Shown here in pieces: positions 12,898-25,337 of a stretch of 64,000 nucleotides of DNA; position 1 is the stretch's first letter, and each line of letters begins with the position of its first letter. Origin of the DNA: Imbricaverruca yamaguchii (Eukaryota > Arthropoda > Thecostraca > Neoverrucidae); NCBI GenBank assembly GCA_034440575.1, contig JAOTOL010001621.1, positions 300,001 through 364,000 of the forward strand, in the 5' to 3' direction. The position numbers and the translations under genes are program-made. A model generated the notes under the pieces. It saw only the letters and a list, made by a program, of their open reading frames with translations, did not search any database and was not told where the DNA came from.

Positions 12898-13434
12898 CTG
12901 ACGTGTAATGCACGGCGGCCGCGGCGACAGCCGCCGCGACAGCGCGAGTCATGGCGGACGCCCAGTGCAGACTGCAGAATCACGTATCGAGCGTCGGCCG
13001 CCGTTTCAATGTGCCGTCGCGCGTCTGGCAGTCGCACTGGAGTCGGCGCTGGATGTGTCAGTGTTGGCGCTGGATGTGTCAGTGTTGGCGCTGGATGTGT
13101 CAGTGCCAACACGAGCCGGATGTGTCAGTGCCATCCAGTGCTAACACTGACACATCCAGCACCAACACGAGCCGTCGCCGACACATCCAGCGCCGACATG
13201 AGCAGTCGCTGACACATCCAGCACCAACACGAGCTGTCGCTGACACATCCAGCGCCAACACGAGTCGTCGCTGACACATCCAGCGCCGACTCCAGTGCGA
13301 CTGCCAGACGCGCGACGGCACATTGCAATGACGGCCGACGCTCGATACGTGATTCTGCAGTCTGCACTGGGCGTCCGCCATGACTCGCGCTGTCGCGGCG
13401 GCTGTCGCGGCGGCCGCCGTGCATTACACGTCAG

Positions 13435-13595
13435 TCTCCGGCGAGGCACGTGGTGAACTGCCGATCAGCCGCTCAATGCCAAGCGCAGAAACATGCTGGA
13501 GACACAGCGGACGAAGCCGGTGGCACATTGTGTCGACACATTATCCACACGCTGGCACGGTCATGTGGGAGCCGTCGACGTTTTTCGATCTGTTG
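13435..13595 (+). CDS. candidate exon, right arm of the inverted repeat
   Basis: This is the mirror image of the minus-strand block at 12,737-12,897. It has the same 161-bp length, the acceptor ACACGTCAG|TCTCC and the donor CTGTTG|GTGAGTCGC, with one frame open throughout (ending VMWEPSTFFDLL). On the opposite strand of each arm, nearer the outer end, both copies also keep a cysteine-rich frame (CYQHVVN...CCPCPL). I cannot tell which of these, if any, is expressed. Confidence 0.3.
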
Positions 13596-13856
13596 GTGAG
13601 TCGCATGTCCGCCGCGGTCTATGTATAAAATGTATTTGGTCGGTGCCTAAAATGCATTTCGTCTTTATGTATTTGGTCTGTGCCTAAAATGTGTTTGGCC
13701 CGTACCTGAAGGAAAGCGTTTCACATCAAACTGAACTCAGCACCTGTGGAGCGATGATTTACAGGGGGCAGGGGCAACAGTTGGACTTGCCTTCTGGACA
13801 TGTAACGTGCTCGTTTACCACGTGCTGATAGCAGTACCGCCGGTCGCAGACCCCGG

Positions 13857-15820
13857 GCTGGCCTGAGGTAGCGCTGTGTACAGCCTGACCACACGGACAT
13901 TTACCAGCGTCGACCAGCATGACGGACATTTGCCAGCGCCGACCAGCACGCCAACAGCACGTCCACGGCCGCAGCAATCGCCTCCTGTCGACGGCCACGG
14001 ACGGATCGACTAGGAACTTTGGCCGTGGCAGCACAATTAGCCTGCCAGACTGTCTACCATTGATTAAATGGACAAAATTTAGACCGAGGTCAAGGCTTCA
14101 AAGTCGATGCTGCCGTAGGTGTCGGTGCTCGTATGCAGGTGTGTTGGCACGCCATGATATCCACATTGGTCATACTGCTCCCTCTGGACCCAGGCGGCCC
14201 ACAGGTGTCGACTTCAATACGGGCTCGTTTGAAATGAAATTGAAGCGGCACGCCGTGAAATGGGAAGGGTTGTCCAAATAAACTATGTCATCCATTCATT
14301 ATTAAAAGAAGCGGCCACACGACACCGGAGTCAAGCAAAGGAAGTGGCATTAACAGTGCTTTTGCACCCCGAAGCACAGCAATGTTCCACTCATATTTCT
14401 TGTAAGGTTCTTCCTGGTGTCATAGTGATCGTCCAACGCTCCACTAAAGCGGGCGGCTGGAACTTGGTGGGTTCACTGATGGGCGCCACGTTGTGCGTTT
14501 TCCACTGGGGAGGACCAGAGGTAGACCTACCGGTGGTCACGTGACACGCCTGAGCCGAAACGCACGTCTCGTCACTAACGCCCGCCTTTTGTTGCAGTGG
14601 CCAAGTCGATAGATAAACGGGACGCGGACAGGGAGAGCGATCGTGTCTGAAGGCCGCCTATCGCACCGAATTGCGGCTGCTCCCAGCATCGACGGAGATG
14701 AACTTGTCCTCCTGTACACTGTCGCGAACATCGGGTAGCTTCGGTGAGGCGGTGCCAACTCGTGGCAAGTCATGGACTATCTCCTCGTGATGCGTCGTAA
14801 CCACGACACGGGTATGTTACTCGTGAAGAACTACAGCCCGTGACGAGACTGTGACGGCTCCGTGCGGCGTCCCAGCTCGTGACGAGACTGTGACGGCTCC
14901 GTGCGGCGTCACAGCTCGTGACGAGGCTGAAGCTGCGGCTGGTCGTTGGACTGCAGTTTCTGTTAGACTTGGAAGCTCATGACGATTACGTTTGGCCTGG
15001 CGGGAGCCACGTCACGTGGCGCGACAAAGGTGGCTCCACGAGGACGTACCGCTCACGAGGCCAGACATTGTCGTGCAGCTCACCCGCACCGTGCCGCCGC
15101 CGGACAATCCCGTCGTGTCAGGGAGAAGTTGCCGTCTTATCTCATCAGATGCGGCGACATCTCATTATGGAGATATCGCGAGACAGATGAAGCCGCGCCA
15201 GCCCAAGCGCAACACCTCAACGTTGCGGACGTGGCGGACGATGTGTGAGCGGCGCGGCTGGGCCGACTGACGCCGCCGCGGTCGGCTGCCAGCTGGCCAG
15301 CTCGGCGGCTTGGTCTGGCGGCACGGCCGGACTGTGACTGTGACGCGCAGCTGGCACCAGTGGCAGTAGCTCCGAGGCCTGACCCACCGTTGCCACCTCC
15401 AACTGAGCGTCGCCACCGTCGACCTGAGTGTCGTCGGCAGCTGAGAACAATGCTGGAGCAGGCGCGCCCGTCGCCAGCAGCGCTGGCGTGTCATCTGTGC
15501 AGCCGCCTACTCTCCCAGCTGGCGGCTGCAGCATCCGCCCGCCAGCGGGTGGCGCGCTCGCGCACCGCAGTGCACCCTGGTGGCGGGCTGCTCATCACGG
15601 CCGGCCCGCAACCGGCTTCAGCGGATACCGCGCCGGCCGTGCAACAGTGCGGCGGTGCCAGATGTCTGAGCGGAAACGTCAGCGACGGCGCTCCACGTGA
15701 ATGAAAAATTATCGCATTGTGTTTTCTAGCCGTCGCCGAACGTCGTTTGGCCCATCAGCAGCAATGCAGCCAGAGCAGCTGCAACCCTAACCAACCGTCA
15801 TCCATGACAAATGCTCGCCG
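13857..15820. other. GC-rich sequence, no gene recognised
   Basis: No known domain. A 39-bp unit with CGTGACGAGACTGTGACGG and GTGCGGCGTC is duplicated at about 14,838-14,915 and runs into an open stretch (RLKLRLVVGLQFLLDLEAHD) at 14,924-14,983. That could be another exon edge, but no second line of evidence supports it. The open frames at 15,165-15,710 on both strands are composition-driven. Confidence 0.35.
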
Positions 15821-16550
15821 GGTGACGACGTCCCTCTGCTGTCTGGTGACGACGTCCCTCTATTGTCTGGTGACGACGTCCCTCTGCTGTCTGGTGACGA
15901 CGTCCCTCTGTTGTCTGGTGACGACGTCCCTCTGCTATCGGGTGACGTCTTTCTGCTATCGGGTGACGACGCCCCTCTGCTGTCGGATGACGGCGTCCCG
16001 CTGCTGTCTGGTGACGACGTCCCTCTGCTGTCTGGTGACGACGCCCCTCTGCTATCTGGCGACGACTTGCCTCTGCTGCTGTCTGGTGACGACGTTCCTC
16101 TCCTGTCTGGTGACGACGTCCCTCTGCTGTTTGGTGACGACGTCCCTCTGCTGTCTGGCGACTCTGCTGTCTGGCGACGACGTCCCTCTGCTGTCTGGCG
16201 ACTCTGCTGTCTGGCGACTCTGCTGTATGGCGACTCTGCTGTCTGGTGACGACGTCCCTCTGCTGTCTGGTGACGACGTCCCTCTGCTGTCTGGTGACGA
16301 CGTCCCTCTGCTGTCTGGTGACGACGTCCCTCTGCTGTCTGGTGACGACGTCCCTCTCCTATCTGATGACGACGCCCCTCTGCTGTCGGGTGATGACGTC
16401 CCTCTGCTGTCTGGTGACGACGTCCCTCTGCTGTCTGGTGACGACGTCCCTCTCCTATCTGATGACGACGTCCCTCTGCTGTCTGGTGACGACGTCCCTC
16501 TGCTGTCGGATGACGGCGTCCCGCTGCTGTTTGGCGATGACGCCCCTCTG
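15821..16550. repeat. 24-bp minisatellite, about 29 copies
   Basis: Units of GGTGACGACGTCCCTCTG plus CTGTCT, with scattered GGCGACTCTGCTGTCT variants of 15-16 bp near 16,150-16,240. The period is divisible by three, so Asp/Leu-rich, Thr/Ser/Leu-rich and Ser/Pro/Asp-rich frames stay open on both strands. These are not called as genes. Confidence 0.93.
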
Positions 16551-18500
16551 CCGACGGCGTCCCTTTGCACTGCCTTCCTGTGTACTCAAAGCATTCGCTC
16601 GACATGTTCCGCTTGTTTGATATCCAGTAATAATTAAGCGTGCGAATCAAAAAGTAGATCTGGACGGTGTTTTCGCTTGCGGCGCGCAGGCCGTCTGTAG
16701 CTCGGCGACTTCGTCCGTGTCTGTCTCTCTCAGCTGTTTGTGCCCTGCAGCCACTCTCTCCGGACTCAGTGAGAGCTGCACGTGCAGTTTGGTGCGCCGT
16801 CGCCCTCGACCCGCTCGTCTCATCGGACTAGTGCTGGCTGGCCGACACTAGCCCGCGCTAGCTGAATGCATGTCCGCCATTGCACGCATCGGCAGATTTT
16901 GGAGACAACTACGCAATTATATCTCTCTTCACACTGGTGTCTCCTAAATCAAACTTGCACTCAATGTGAAGAGGAACACATGGTCATGGGAAGATGGTGT
17001 TTTTTCTGGAAGATAATGTGGCGCGGCTTTTGTTCCTTGTAGCTTTCCACCATAGTGACGAGTGACGTCACAATTGACGAAGATGTTGCGGCGGAATAGA
17101 GAAGATGGCATGCTACCGTTGATCGTTTTCTTTCTATCACTGTGGTATTTCACCGTTAATTAATACCATATGGAAATGACGCGAGGTGCTTGCCTGGTGA
17201 ACTGTGGATGGTGGCTCACTAATATAGCAGCCAAGAGGGGGCCCCCTTTAGGAGCACAAAAATACACTAGATTTTCCAAAAAATGAGATTTCTCATCAAG
17301 CACAAATTAAAATTTGTGGAGCTTTCTGTGCTGAAAACTCTCCGTTTAGTCGCATTTTGGCTTGGTGTTGCCCCCCCCCCCCACATCATCTAGGGAATTC
17401 CTGGCTGCGGCGCCACGGCGACCGAACCGCAACTGCGCCGGCACACAGGACCGCGAATCAACAGCAGCAAGTCGTACTGTAGACGTCGGCCAGTGGATCT
17501 CTCAGATCATGGCGTCCACCCAGCAGAAAGGTCCTACATAGCCTCACCCGCACCCCAGATGCGCACAGGACCATCGGGCCACAATAATACCACTCGCCAC
17601 CATCAGAGGCATGTGTGTAACCACTGGGTGGGGTGGGGGGACAGGCCCCCACAATATCTGACAAGTGGCGATTTGTCCCCCTAGTAATTTCCGTGCTCTC
17701 TCCCCCCCAATACCTCAGCTACCTCAGCATGATCGCCGCAAAATTATACTTCTTCATTTATGAAGTGAAAATATATATGCAAGATAATCACCAAAATACT
17801 ACAAGACGATCTATCCAATTAAAGGGCTTCACAGGCCATCTGTCGTTACACGATCTTCAAGTGCTAAATCAGCAAACGTGATAAATTTCTGCTTCCAGAC
17901 CATTCTTAAATAACATATACCTTCGCCATCGTATGTTTTCGCTTCGGTGGAATATTTTGCTTTGCCAGGCAGCACGTTTAAATTATGACAAAGCTTTTAT
18001 AGTCTTAGGTTACATACCCCTGCGCAAATATGCGTATATCTTGAACAAACGTGATCCTCTGTGTCCTTGGGTATCTTCAAGACCATGGAGGGGAGACATG
18101 GGCAGCTTTGAGCAAGTACGTCAAGTTAACGTATTCGTATTCGTATTCAGCGACGTGTTCACCTAAGGCGTATTTGTATTGGCATCGGCTTTCAGCGATG
18201 GGTTTATGATTGTTCGAATCATTTACCACAAATGATTCTGCTTGTACTGAACACGCTCGAAGCAACTACATATATATCACATCACCACCTTAACGGTCAA
18301 GGCCCAACGCAAACCGATTTCTTCGGTTGCCTTCATTTTTTTCACCCAAACCTAGGCAAATCTGGCATCAAGCCTTCGGTGAAAAATTTTACCAAATCGG
18401 TACATATCAAGGCCAAACTTCTAGGTCAAAAGTTAGCTTGATTTATTAGTTGGCGATATTGAAGCGATATCGACCTAACGCAAAGTTCGGTTGCTATCGC
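16551..18500. other. unique sequence with poly-C tract
   Basis: No recognisable gene. A 12-base C run is at about 17,371. The sequence is AT-rich after 17,700. No splice-supported exon is evident. Confidence 0.4.
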
Positions 18501-18504
18501 TTCA

Positions 18505-18735
18505 ATTTCCATTAAATGGGCGTCATTCGACATGGCTTGCTATATCGCATCAGAAAGCTAATAAAACGATCTTTCAAGGGCACAGGCCAGTCAGATCATC
18601 CTGTCCGCTCGTTCTTTTTTTCGTTTTCATTCAAACCCATCCAAATTTGGCATCAGGCAATAACCAGTGGTTAACACTCGAGTAACCTTTGAAACCTAGC
18701 CATGTGAAGGTCAGGGGCGTCGCCACCGTTGGGGC
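18505..18735 (+). repeat. dispersed repeat family, copy 2
   Basis: CGTCATTCGACATGGCTTGC followed by ATCGCATCAGAAAGC parallels TATTATTCGATATCGCTTGT and GGTATCAGAAAGTT at 24,664-24,701. The end (ACCTAGCCATGTGAAGGTCAG) parallels the ends of the copies near 10.9 kb and 24.9 kb. The copy is strongly diverged and its class is unknown. Confidence 0.4.
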
Positions 18736-18844
18736 AGCGGGGGTAGTCGTCCCCCGTGCCGTGAGACTGGGGGCGGAGGGGGAGGGGGCGCCGCCGCCTG
18801 TAATTTGAGGAGGCCCATATCCGCAAATGCACATGAAAAAAGGT

Positions 18845-19960
18845 GAGCAAGGAGGCCGGTGGGACAGAAGATCATGCTGTCAAGGAGGCTCCAAAACCGA
18901 CAGGGAGCCCCCGGGAAATATCATCAGGTCCCTATAGGAAAAGTAGAACAGAAATTTAGAGTCGTCCCCCAAGACGAAGAGGAGTCCCAGGACGAAAAGG
19001 AGGCCCTCAGGACGGAGAGAAGATTCTCCAAATTCGGGGCCGCCAAGAGGAGGTCATAATTTGAAAAAGGAGTTACCTAGGAAAGGGTAGGAGGCCCAAG
19101 AAATTACGAGAGTCCCATAAATTGGCACGGAGGCCCCCAGAACGAAATGGAGGTTCCCAGGACGAAAAGGAGTGCCCAGGAGGAAAAGGAAGCTCTCCAG
19201 GGCGAAAAGAAGACCCCAGGACGAAAAGGAGGCTCCCAGGACGAAAAGGAGATTCCCATAATTTGGAGAATCTCCTTTTCCAAGTCACCTAGGAGAGGGT
19301 AAGGGCCCCAGGAATCAAGACAATGCAAAAATTGGCACGGAATACCCCAGAATTGCAAAGGAGGCCCCAATACCGAAAGGGAGGCCCGAAAAAATGAGAG
19401 GGGCCCTAAGACGGAAAAGAAAGCCAGTGGATATGAGATGAGGTTTCGGAGACGCAAAAGCATTGCCTTGATTGAACGTTCCACCAATATGGAAAAGGAT
19501 GGTCCAGAGACATCGCAGGAAACACCTAATTCGGAAGAGGACCGCACAATATTGGAAATGAGACCTTATGCTGAACAAGGTGGCCCATAAAATTCGAGAG
19601 AAGGGCCATTTGATACGCAAGATGGCTCCCAGGCGGAAAAGAATGCTCGAAGACGACCAAGAAGGTTCCATAATACAAGGACATAACAAGGCCACTGAGA
19701 TAGGAAAGGTTGCCTGTAATTTGGAAGATGAGGCACTTGGGCGAGAAGAGGAGTCCACCAGGAGAGAGCAGACCACCCTTAAGATGGGCAAAGTTCGAAT
19801 CAACACGCAGAGCAGGAGGCCCCCAAGACACGAGAGGAAGTCCCTACTACTGAAAAAGGACTCTGGAAGAGAAATCAGGCCACTTCCGGACTCGAGAGGA
19901 GTTCCTCAAGAAGGAGCAGGTCTCCAGGACTAAATGAGGCCACGAAGACCGGAAAGAGTT
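18845..19960 (+). repeat. degenerate purine-rich satellite (about 20-30-bp period)
   Basis: The sequence is a long series of imperfect GGAGGCCCCCAG and GACGAAAAGGAG blocks (clearest at 19,135-19,255), decaying toward both ends. Alternating Gly/Pro/Lys and Phe/Ser/Pro-like frames are by-products of the period. It looks like an old tandem array eroded by point mutation. Confidence 0.6.
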
Positions 19961-20514
19961 CCACATTTCCACCGTAAAACGAGCAGGGGTTTCGAAAATG
20001 TATTAGGGCCCTAACAAAAATGGATTGGAGCCATAAAGCACATCCTGTAAACCAAGAAAGACCCAGCGGGTCCAAAAAAGAACACGGAGGAAGGGCCTCG
20101 GTTCGGCAGCCATGCTGGGAGTTAGCAGGAAAGATATGAGGTGGATCAAATCTCGACGAATTCAGTATTTCATAAATGCCAGAAAATGTGGGAAATAGGA
20201 AACTAATGATCGAATTTCATTAATTGATTTTTCATGGTGAACGCCCATACGAAGCATTCCAGCGTGTCAAAAATGACGCGTCTATCATGTGGCAGCACTT
20301 AGCAAAACGCACAAGGCCTAGCGGAAACCGTAGCGTTGTACGAGGTGTGCCGAATGCGCCGAATGCGAAAGATAAGTGCAGGTGCACAGATATTGGCGCC
20401 GTGGCGACTGGGTGATATGAACTGGAATGTGTGAAATTTGGAAATCTTACATTTTAAAATGATGGGTAATGCATTTTAAATTACAGTTAGGGGCTTTCCA
20501 TATTTACATTTTCG

Positions 20515-21235
20515 ATACATTTTCGACACCCTTGCTTGTTTTAAGGTCATGATGCTTTTTCGGACACCGAGGTTTTTTACGTGTCAGGGCATGCTCGAAG
20601 ATCCCGGTGTGCATATTTAGCTCCTGGCCTTTTTGTTCGTTTTGGAACCACTTTGCCTTTTGTGACCACAGCTTGTTCAGACCCTTGTGCGTTATCATGG
20701 CCCCTGTGTGCCTTGAGAGCTACCAGTTTATTTGTACTTTTTAGAGCTCCAGTTATGTTTCTTTAGGGCTGCAACGCATGTTTGAATTCCCTGTCGCATT
20801 TTTGGGAGACTGTGCGCTTTAGAGGGTCAGTTGTATTTCAGTCAGCTGACGCACATTTGTGGGGCCCCAGTACGATTTTGGGACTTCGGTGCAATTTGTA
20901 TGGGTCCCAGCCAGACTTATCGCTCCCTGGCGCGTGGTTCTTTGGACCCAACGCCAGTTTTCTGGGCTTAACGATATTTTTGTTGATCTTTTCTGATTTT
21001 TGAAAAGTCCGAATTTCGGCCTGTTTTTTTTTCGAGACCCTGCACTCATGTATTTGTATCCCACATAGGTTTGTCCATATCCGGTGTGTTTTTCGATGCC
21101 GTACGCAATTTGTGAAGGCATCTGGTAATATGTTCGGTGCTCCAGAGCCATTTTCCTGACCCGGACATTTTTTGCTGCAACCATTCCTTATTTTGGAGGG
21201 CTCCAGCTTGATATTTTCAGATACCGATCCACTTT
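20515..21235 (-). repeat. degenerate satellite, opposite orientation to the one at 18.8-20.0 kb
   Basis: Read on the minus strand, this stretch shows spaced CCC/GGGCC blocks followed by CGAAAA-like runs, as in the purine-rich array 1 kb to the left. On the plus strand it shows repeated TTTTGGGACTTCGGTGCAAT-type blocks. I infer an inverted, strongly decayed copy of the same satellite. The similarity is loose. Confidence 0.4.
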
Positions 21236-22047
21236 TGTGTTATAGGTGTAATGTCAGCAGTGCGAGGTGACATCAATGGATACCAAAAGAAAACCTTAGA
21301 ACTGAGGGAGGAGTTAGGGTTGAAATCGACGAATCAGAAAAGATAGTGATAGATTAGGCCCCTACACGGGAAAATTCAATTGATCACTAATTATTTCATT
21401 TCGAAGTTCACCTTTGACAAATAGCGGTCGACATCCAAGCGCGTTTTTAATGAGCGTAGGTGGACCCCATGGAAATCCGGTTGCCCTCCCCCTTGAGGAA
21501 AATATGGGTACTCCACTGGTCCCTCAATAATTTTCAGAAACGTACGCCCATGGGGCAAAGGCGACATCGAGGGGAAAAATGAATCCTCAAAAGCATACAA
21601 AGCGACACCCATGCCCCATATAAAATGGGAGGAATAAATTATTTAAATGCATTTTCTGCTTACAAGCTTCTTTTTCTATTACTACAGCCCGCATGATTGG
21701 AGCTTCCCAGCTTCCGTACCTTCTCAACATCATTTACAAAACGGTACAGCACAGCAAAAACCATGGGCGTGACGGCACGGAAGTTGGCATGATGCATGAA
21801 TTGCCATTGTTGCATTGTTGCATTGCCATATATGCATTGTTGTTCAATGCTTGTTCTTGCCGTGAATAAATTCGCTAAGAATATGCTATTTTAGCTTGTG
21901 TGACAGGTGCCTTGCAGCCAGCACCAAATATTATACAAATCAGCAAATTCTTAAGATGGCGATCAGAAAACCAATCCAACCCGCTTCTCGTTGTCACCTT
22001 CGCGAAATTATCTTCCTAGAACTGAGAAATGATCGCTTAAGCTTTGC
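21236..22047. other. unique spacer
   Basis: No gene or repeat family recognised. A short local repetition (TTGCATTGTTGCATTGC) lies at about 21,807-21,845. Confidence 0.35.
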
Positions 22048-23790
22048 TTAGGACATAAAGACATAAAGATCAGGTACACTAAAACAACAGTAGTGATGAA
22101 TCAGTTGCCCACCAAATCTGCCAATCAGCCCTCCCTGTATATACTGAAAAGCAAGCCCTCTTTTCTTATAATGATTGTCTATGCTGTTTTTAAAGATGTA
22201 CAATGTTCTGCTATTTACGAAGTTTTCTGGCAGCTGGTTCCAGTGTTCTACAACCCTGTTGGTGAAGAAAGTTTGCCTTAACCTTGTTCTGCTGTGGTTT
22301 TTTAATTTTGAATTTATGACCTCTAATTGCATCATTTTTGTTAAATTCAAACATTTCCCCAAGGTATCCCTCTCCAGACCATTGACAAATTTAAAGACCT
22401 CGATGAGATCTCCCTCAGCCTTCTATATCTAAGTGAAAACATATTCAATTTCTCAATCTTTCCTCATATGCCAGGTTGCTTATGCCATTAACCATTTTTG
22501 TCTTTTGTACTTCTCTAAAAGCCAACAATCTTTTCATAGCTAGGAGACCAAGCTTGGATGCAGTATTCCAAATGTGGCCTGACGTATGCACAGTAAAGCT
22601 TCCTGATCACTCCTCACTTCTGTATGATACATTCCTATTTATTGCCCCGAGCATTCTCGGCCTTCTTCCTGGCTTCCTTGGTCTGTTCTGATGCCCCCAA
22701 TTTTGTGTTCAGAATAACACCTAAATCCTTCCTGTTGAGTCACTGATAGCACTTGGCCACCCATCAAGTATGGAGCCTTCATATGCTGCTTACCTACATG
22801 CATGATTTTGCACTTATCAAGTTAAATTTCATTTGCCATTCTTCGGACCACTTCAAGTTCGTCTAAGTCTTTTGCAGCGAGATATGCTCATCCGACCTGT
22901 TATTGCCTAAAGACCTTAAATCATCTGCAAATTCAAAACTTTACTGCTTAGGCCACTTTCAATGTTATTTACAAATATAATGAACAGTAATGGCCTAGTA
23001 CTGACCCCTGGGGACTCCACTAAGAACATTTTGCCATGATGACTTTGTACCATTTAGCATACCTTGCTGTCTATCTGAAAGCCACAACTCTATCCATTTT
23101 AAGATGCTACCGCAATACCATGGGACTGAAGCTGTATCATTAACCGTTTATGGGGTACCTTGTCAAAGGCCTTACTAAAGTCAAGATATGCTACATCAAC
23201 CTGATTTCCTGATCAATTGTTCTGTGGCGAAGTTAAAAGTCCAAGAGGTTTGTGAGACACGATCGTCCTTTTCTAAATCCATGTTGAGTATCTTGAATCA
23301 ATCTGCTACCTTCCAGATAACTAACTATTCTCCTTGATAATTGATTCAGACCTTGCAGACTAGGGATGTGAGACTTATTGGCCTATAGTTTTCAACTTTC
23401 CTTTTCCTTTCTTGAAAATAGGAACACATTTGCCTTTCCAATCGGTTGGAATTTCATTATGTGAAACTGATCTACAAAATATTATACTAAGTGGAAATGC
23501 CAGTTCCTTTCAGTTTCCGCAACACCTAGCATAAATATCATGGTCCGCTGCCTTATTTGGCTTTATTTTCCTGATATGATTGTAAACAACATCACTACCA
23601 ATGAAATCAACATCATTTGTCGATCCCATGTCTGAACTATGGTGTACGGTCGGCAGATTGGTCTATCCCAATGTAAACACTGATTTGAACTGCTTGCTCA
23701 GCTCCCAACATCTCACTATCCTCCCAATGTGTCCGTTTACTCTGGACCAATTGTGTTAGAAACTTTACTCAGCTTGTAGAAACTAAAGAA
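22048..23790 (-). mobile_element. CR1-like LINE, 3' part, copy C (degraded)
   Basis: On the minus strand this matches the ORF2 region of the two CR1-like copies at 26-30 kb and 42-46 kb, from the start of the RT domain to the 3' end. It retains the RT palm region missing from the 26-30 kb copy, including the segment encoding FADDL (about 22,920-22,935), but indels break every long frame. The 3' end carries two octamers, seen on the plus strand as GACATAAAGACATAAAGATC, the same tail as the other copies. At its 5' side (about 23,790) homology stops abruptly in a homopolymer-rich block. Confidence 0.88.
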
Positions 23791-24350
23791 CTTCCCCCTA
23801 TTTCTAAAAAACCATCCCTTCCCCCCCTTCCCCCCTTTTTTCCCTTCCTTTTTTAAATTTATTTAAATAAAAATCCTTCCCCCTTTACCCTCCTCCCTCC
23901 CCCCCCTTTGGGGGTTTTTAAAAATTATCCCAAATTTAAAAAATAAAACCTCATTCCACACCAAACCCCCCCCCACCCCATAAAATAAAATTTTTTTAAA
24001 ATTAAAAAAATTACCAAAACCCCCTACACCCCCCAAAAAATAACCTAAAAACTTTTTCCCAACCCCCCCCAACTCCCCCCCCCATAAAACACAAAACAAA
24101 ACAAAAAAAAAAAAAAAAAAAAAAACAAAAAAAAAACCCCCCACCCCCGGAAAAAAAAAAAAATAAAAAAAAAAAAAAATAAAAAAAAAAAAATTAAAAA
24201 AAAAAAAAAAACAAAAAAAAGAAAGAAAATAATAAAAAATAAAAACTAAAACCTACACCTAACCCCCCCCCACACAAAAAACAAAAAAAATAAAAAGAAG
24301 AAAAAAAAAATAGATAAAATTATTATAATTAAAAAAAAAAAAAAAAAAAC
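23791..24350. other. almost G-free homopolymer-rich block, probable sequence artefact
   Basis: About 560 bp is made almost entirely of A and C runs with few T and very few G. It begins where the LINE copy should continue into readable sequence and ends abruptly in normal DNA at about 24,350. Real satellites are rarely so non-periodic and homopolymeric. A low-quality read tail or gap fill is the simplest explanation. Confidence 0.6.
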
Positions 24351-24639
24351 CAGTTTTCAGTGAAAATGATTACTGCTGTTGTGTTTTGAGTAGATCATGC
24401 ACCATGCCAAGAACAAACAAGACATGAATAATAAATCATGTTTTCCATTTCAGAACCATACTAAAACATAAAAACAATTAAAAGGCCCCGACACAATGGA
24501 GGTCCCCCTTCGGGGAGCAGGCCCCCTTTCGACCTTGCCCCCTGGAAGAATTTCGTGGTCACTGGTCAAGGTGAGAGATTTTATCGAGTTCTCGAGTTCA
24601 AGGTGAGAAATTTTATCGAAAACCTCGCATTTCATCACT

Positions 24640-24960
24640 ATGGCTTCAAATTGCACAAAATGGATATTATTCGATATCGCTTGTGCGGTATCAGAAAGTT
24701 AGTAATTTGGAATCATCTGGACGGGTCAAAATTAAACCTGATTTCTTCGGTCGTGTCGTATATTTTTGGGGTTTTCGCCTCAGCTTACCAAGATCCACTA
24801 TGAAGCGAAAGCCCATGGTGAACCCTGGAGCAATATTTTGAAACCGGGATATACCAAAGTCAAACCTCAAGATCAAAGACAAGTTATAATTTTTTTTCCG
24901 AAGTCCTCACGATTCGTCGCCATGGGTTCAATTTGCACAAATTTCGAAGTACCATGATCA
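24640..24960 (+). repeat. dispersed repeat family, copy 3
   Basis: This is the longest of three related segments (others near 10.9 kb and 18.6 kb). It shares the GATATCGCTTGTGCGGTATC block with copy 2 and the GATCCACTATGAAGCGAAAG to GTCAAACCTCAAG block with copy 1. No coding capacity was recognised. Confidence 0.45.
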
Positions 24961-25337
24961 GAGCTCCAACACATTCCCCTTGCCAGCATCGGAGCCGCCA
25001 CAATTCCACGCATCACTATCAGTCAGCCATCAGCCAGTAAGCCAGCCAGGGGCATCAGTCAAGCCCACAAATATCAGAGGGCCCAGTCAAATCCACCTCT
25101 ATCGGGGACCGGCAGTCCTACCAGACATTATTGTGGGCGGTCATAGCTCCATTACCACCATCGAGGGACACCACAGCGCCATTTACCACCATCGAGGGCC
25201 ATAATCCTACCCATTACCATCGATGGCCCGGGAGACGTTCATATTTTTCCAAGTTCATAATCTCCAATGTTCGTAATTTCCGAATTTGATTTTTGTCTTC
25301 GAAAACTTGAAAGCTAGCTTGTACATTGGAAGTTCAC

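Larger units (their letters stand above)
12479..13856. repeat. 1.4-kb inverted repeat, arms about 580 bp, spacer 211 bp
   Basis: The left arm (12,479-13,060) is repeated as its reverse complement in the right arm (13,272-13,856). Matching blocks include the ends (CCGGGGTCTGCGG against CGCAGACCCC), the CGTACCTGAAGGAAAGC segment, and the inner ends GGAGTCGGCGCTGG against CCAGCGCCGACTCC. The arms differ by scattered substitutions. The spacer is made of the same short tandem unit as the 31-bp array. The arms can fold into a very long hairpin. Confidence 0.9.

Noticed and set aside
15717..16650. Asp/Leu- and Thr/Leu-rich frames of up to 306 codons
   Set aside because: These are by-products of the 24-bp array, open on both strands at once.
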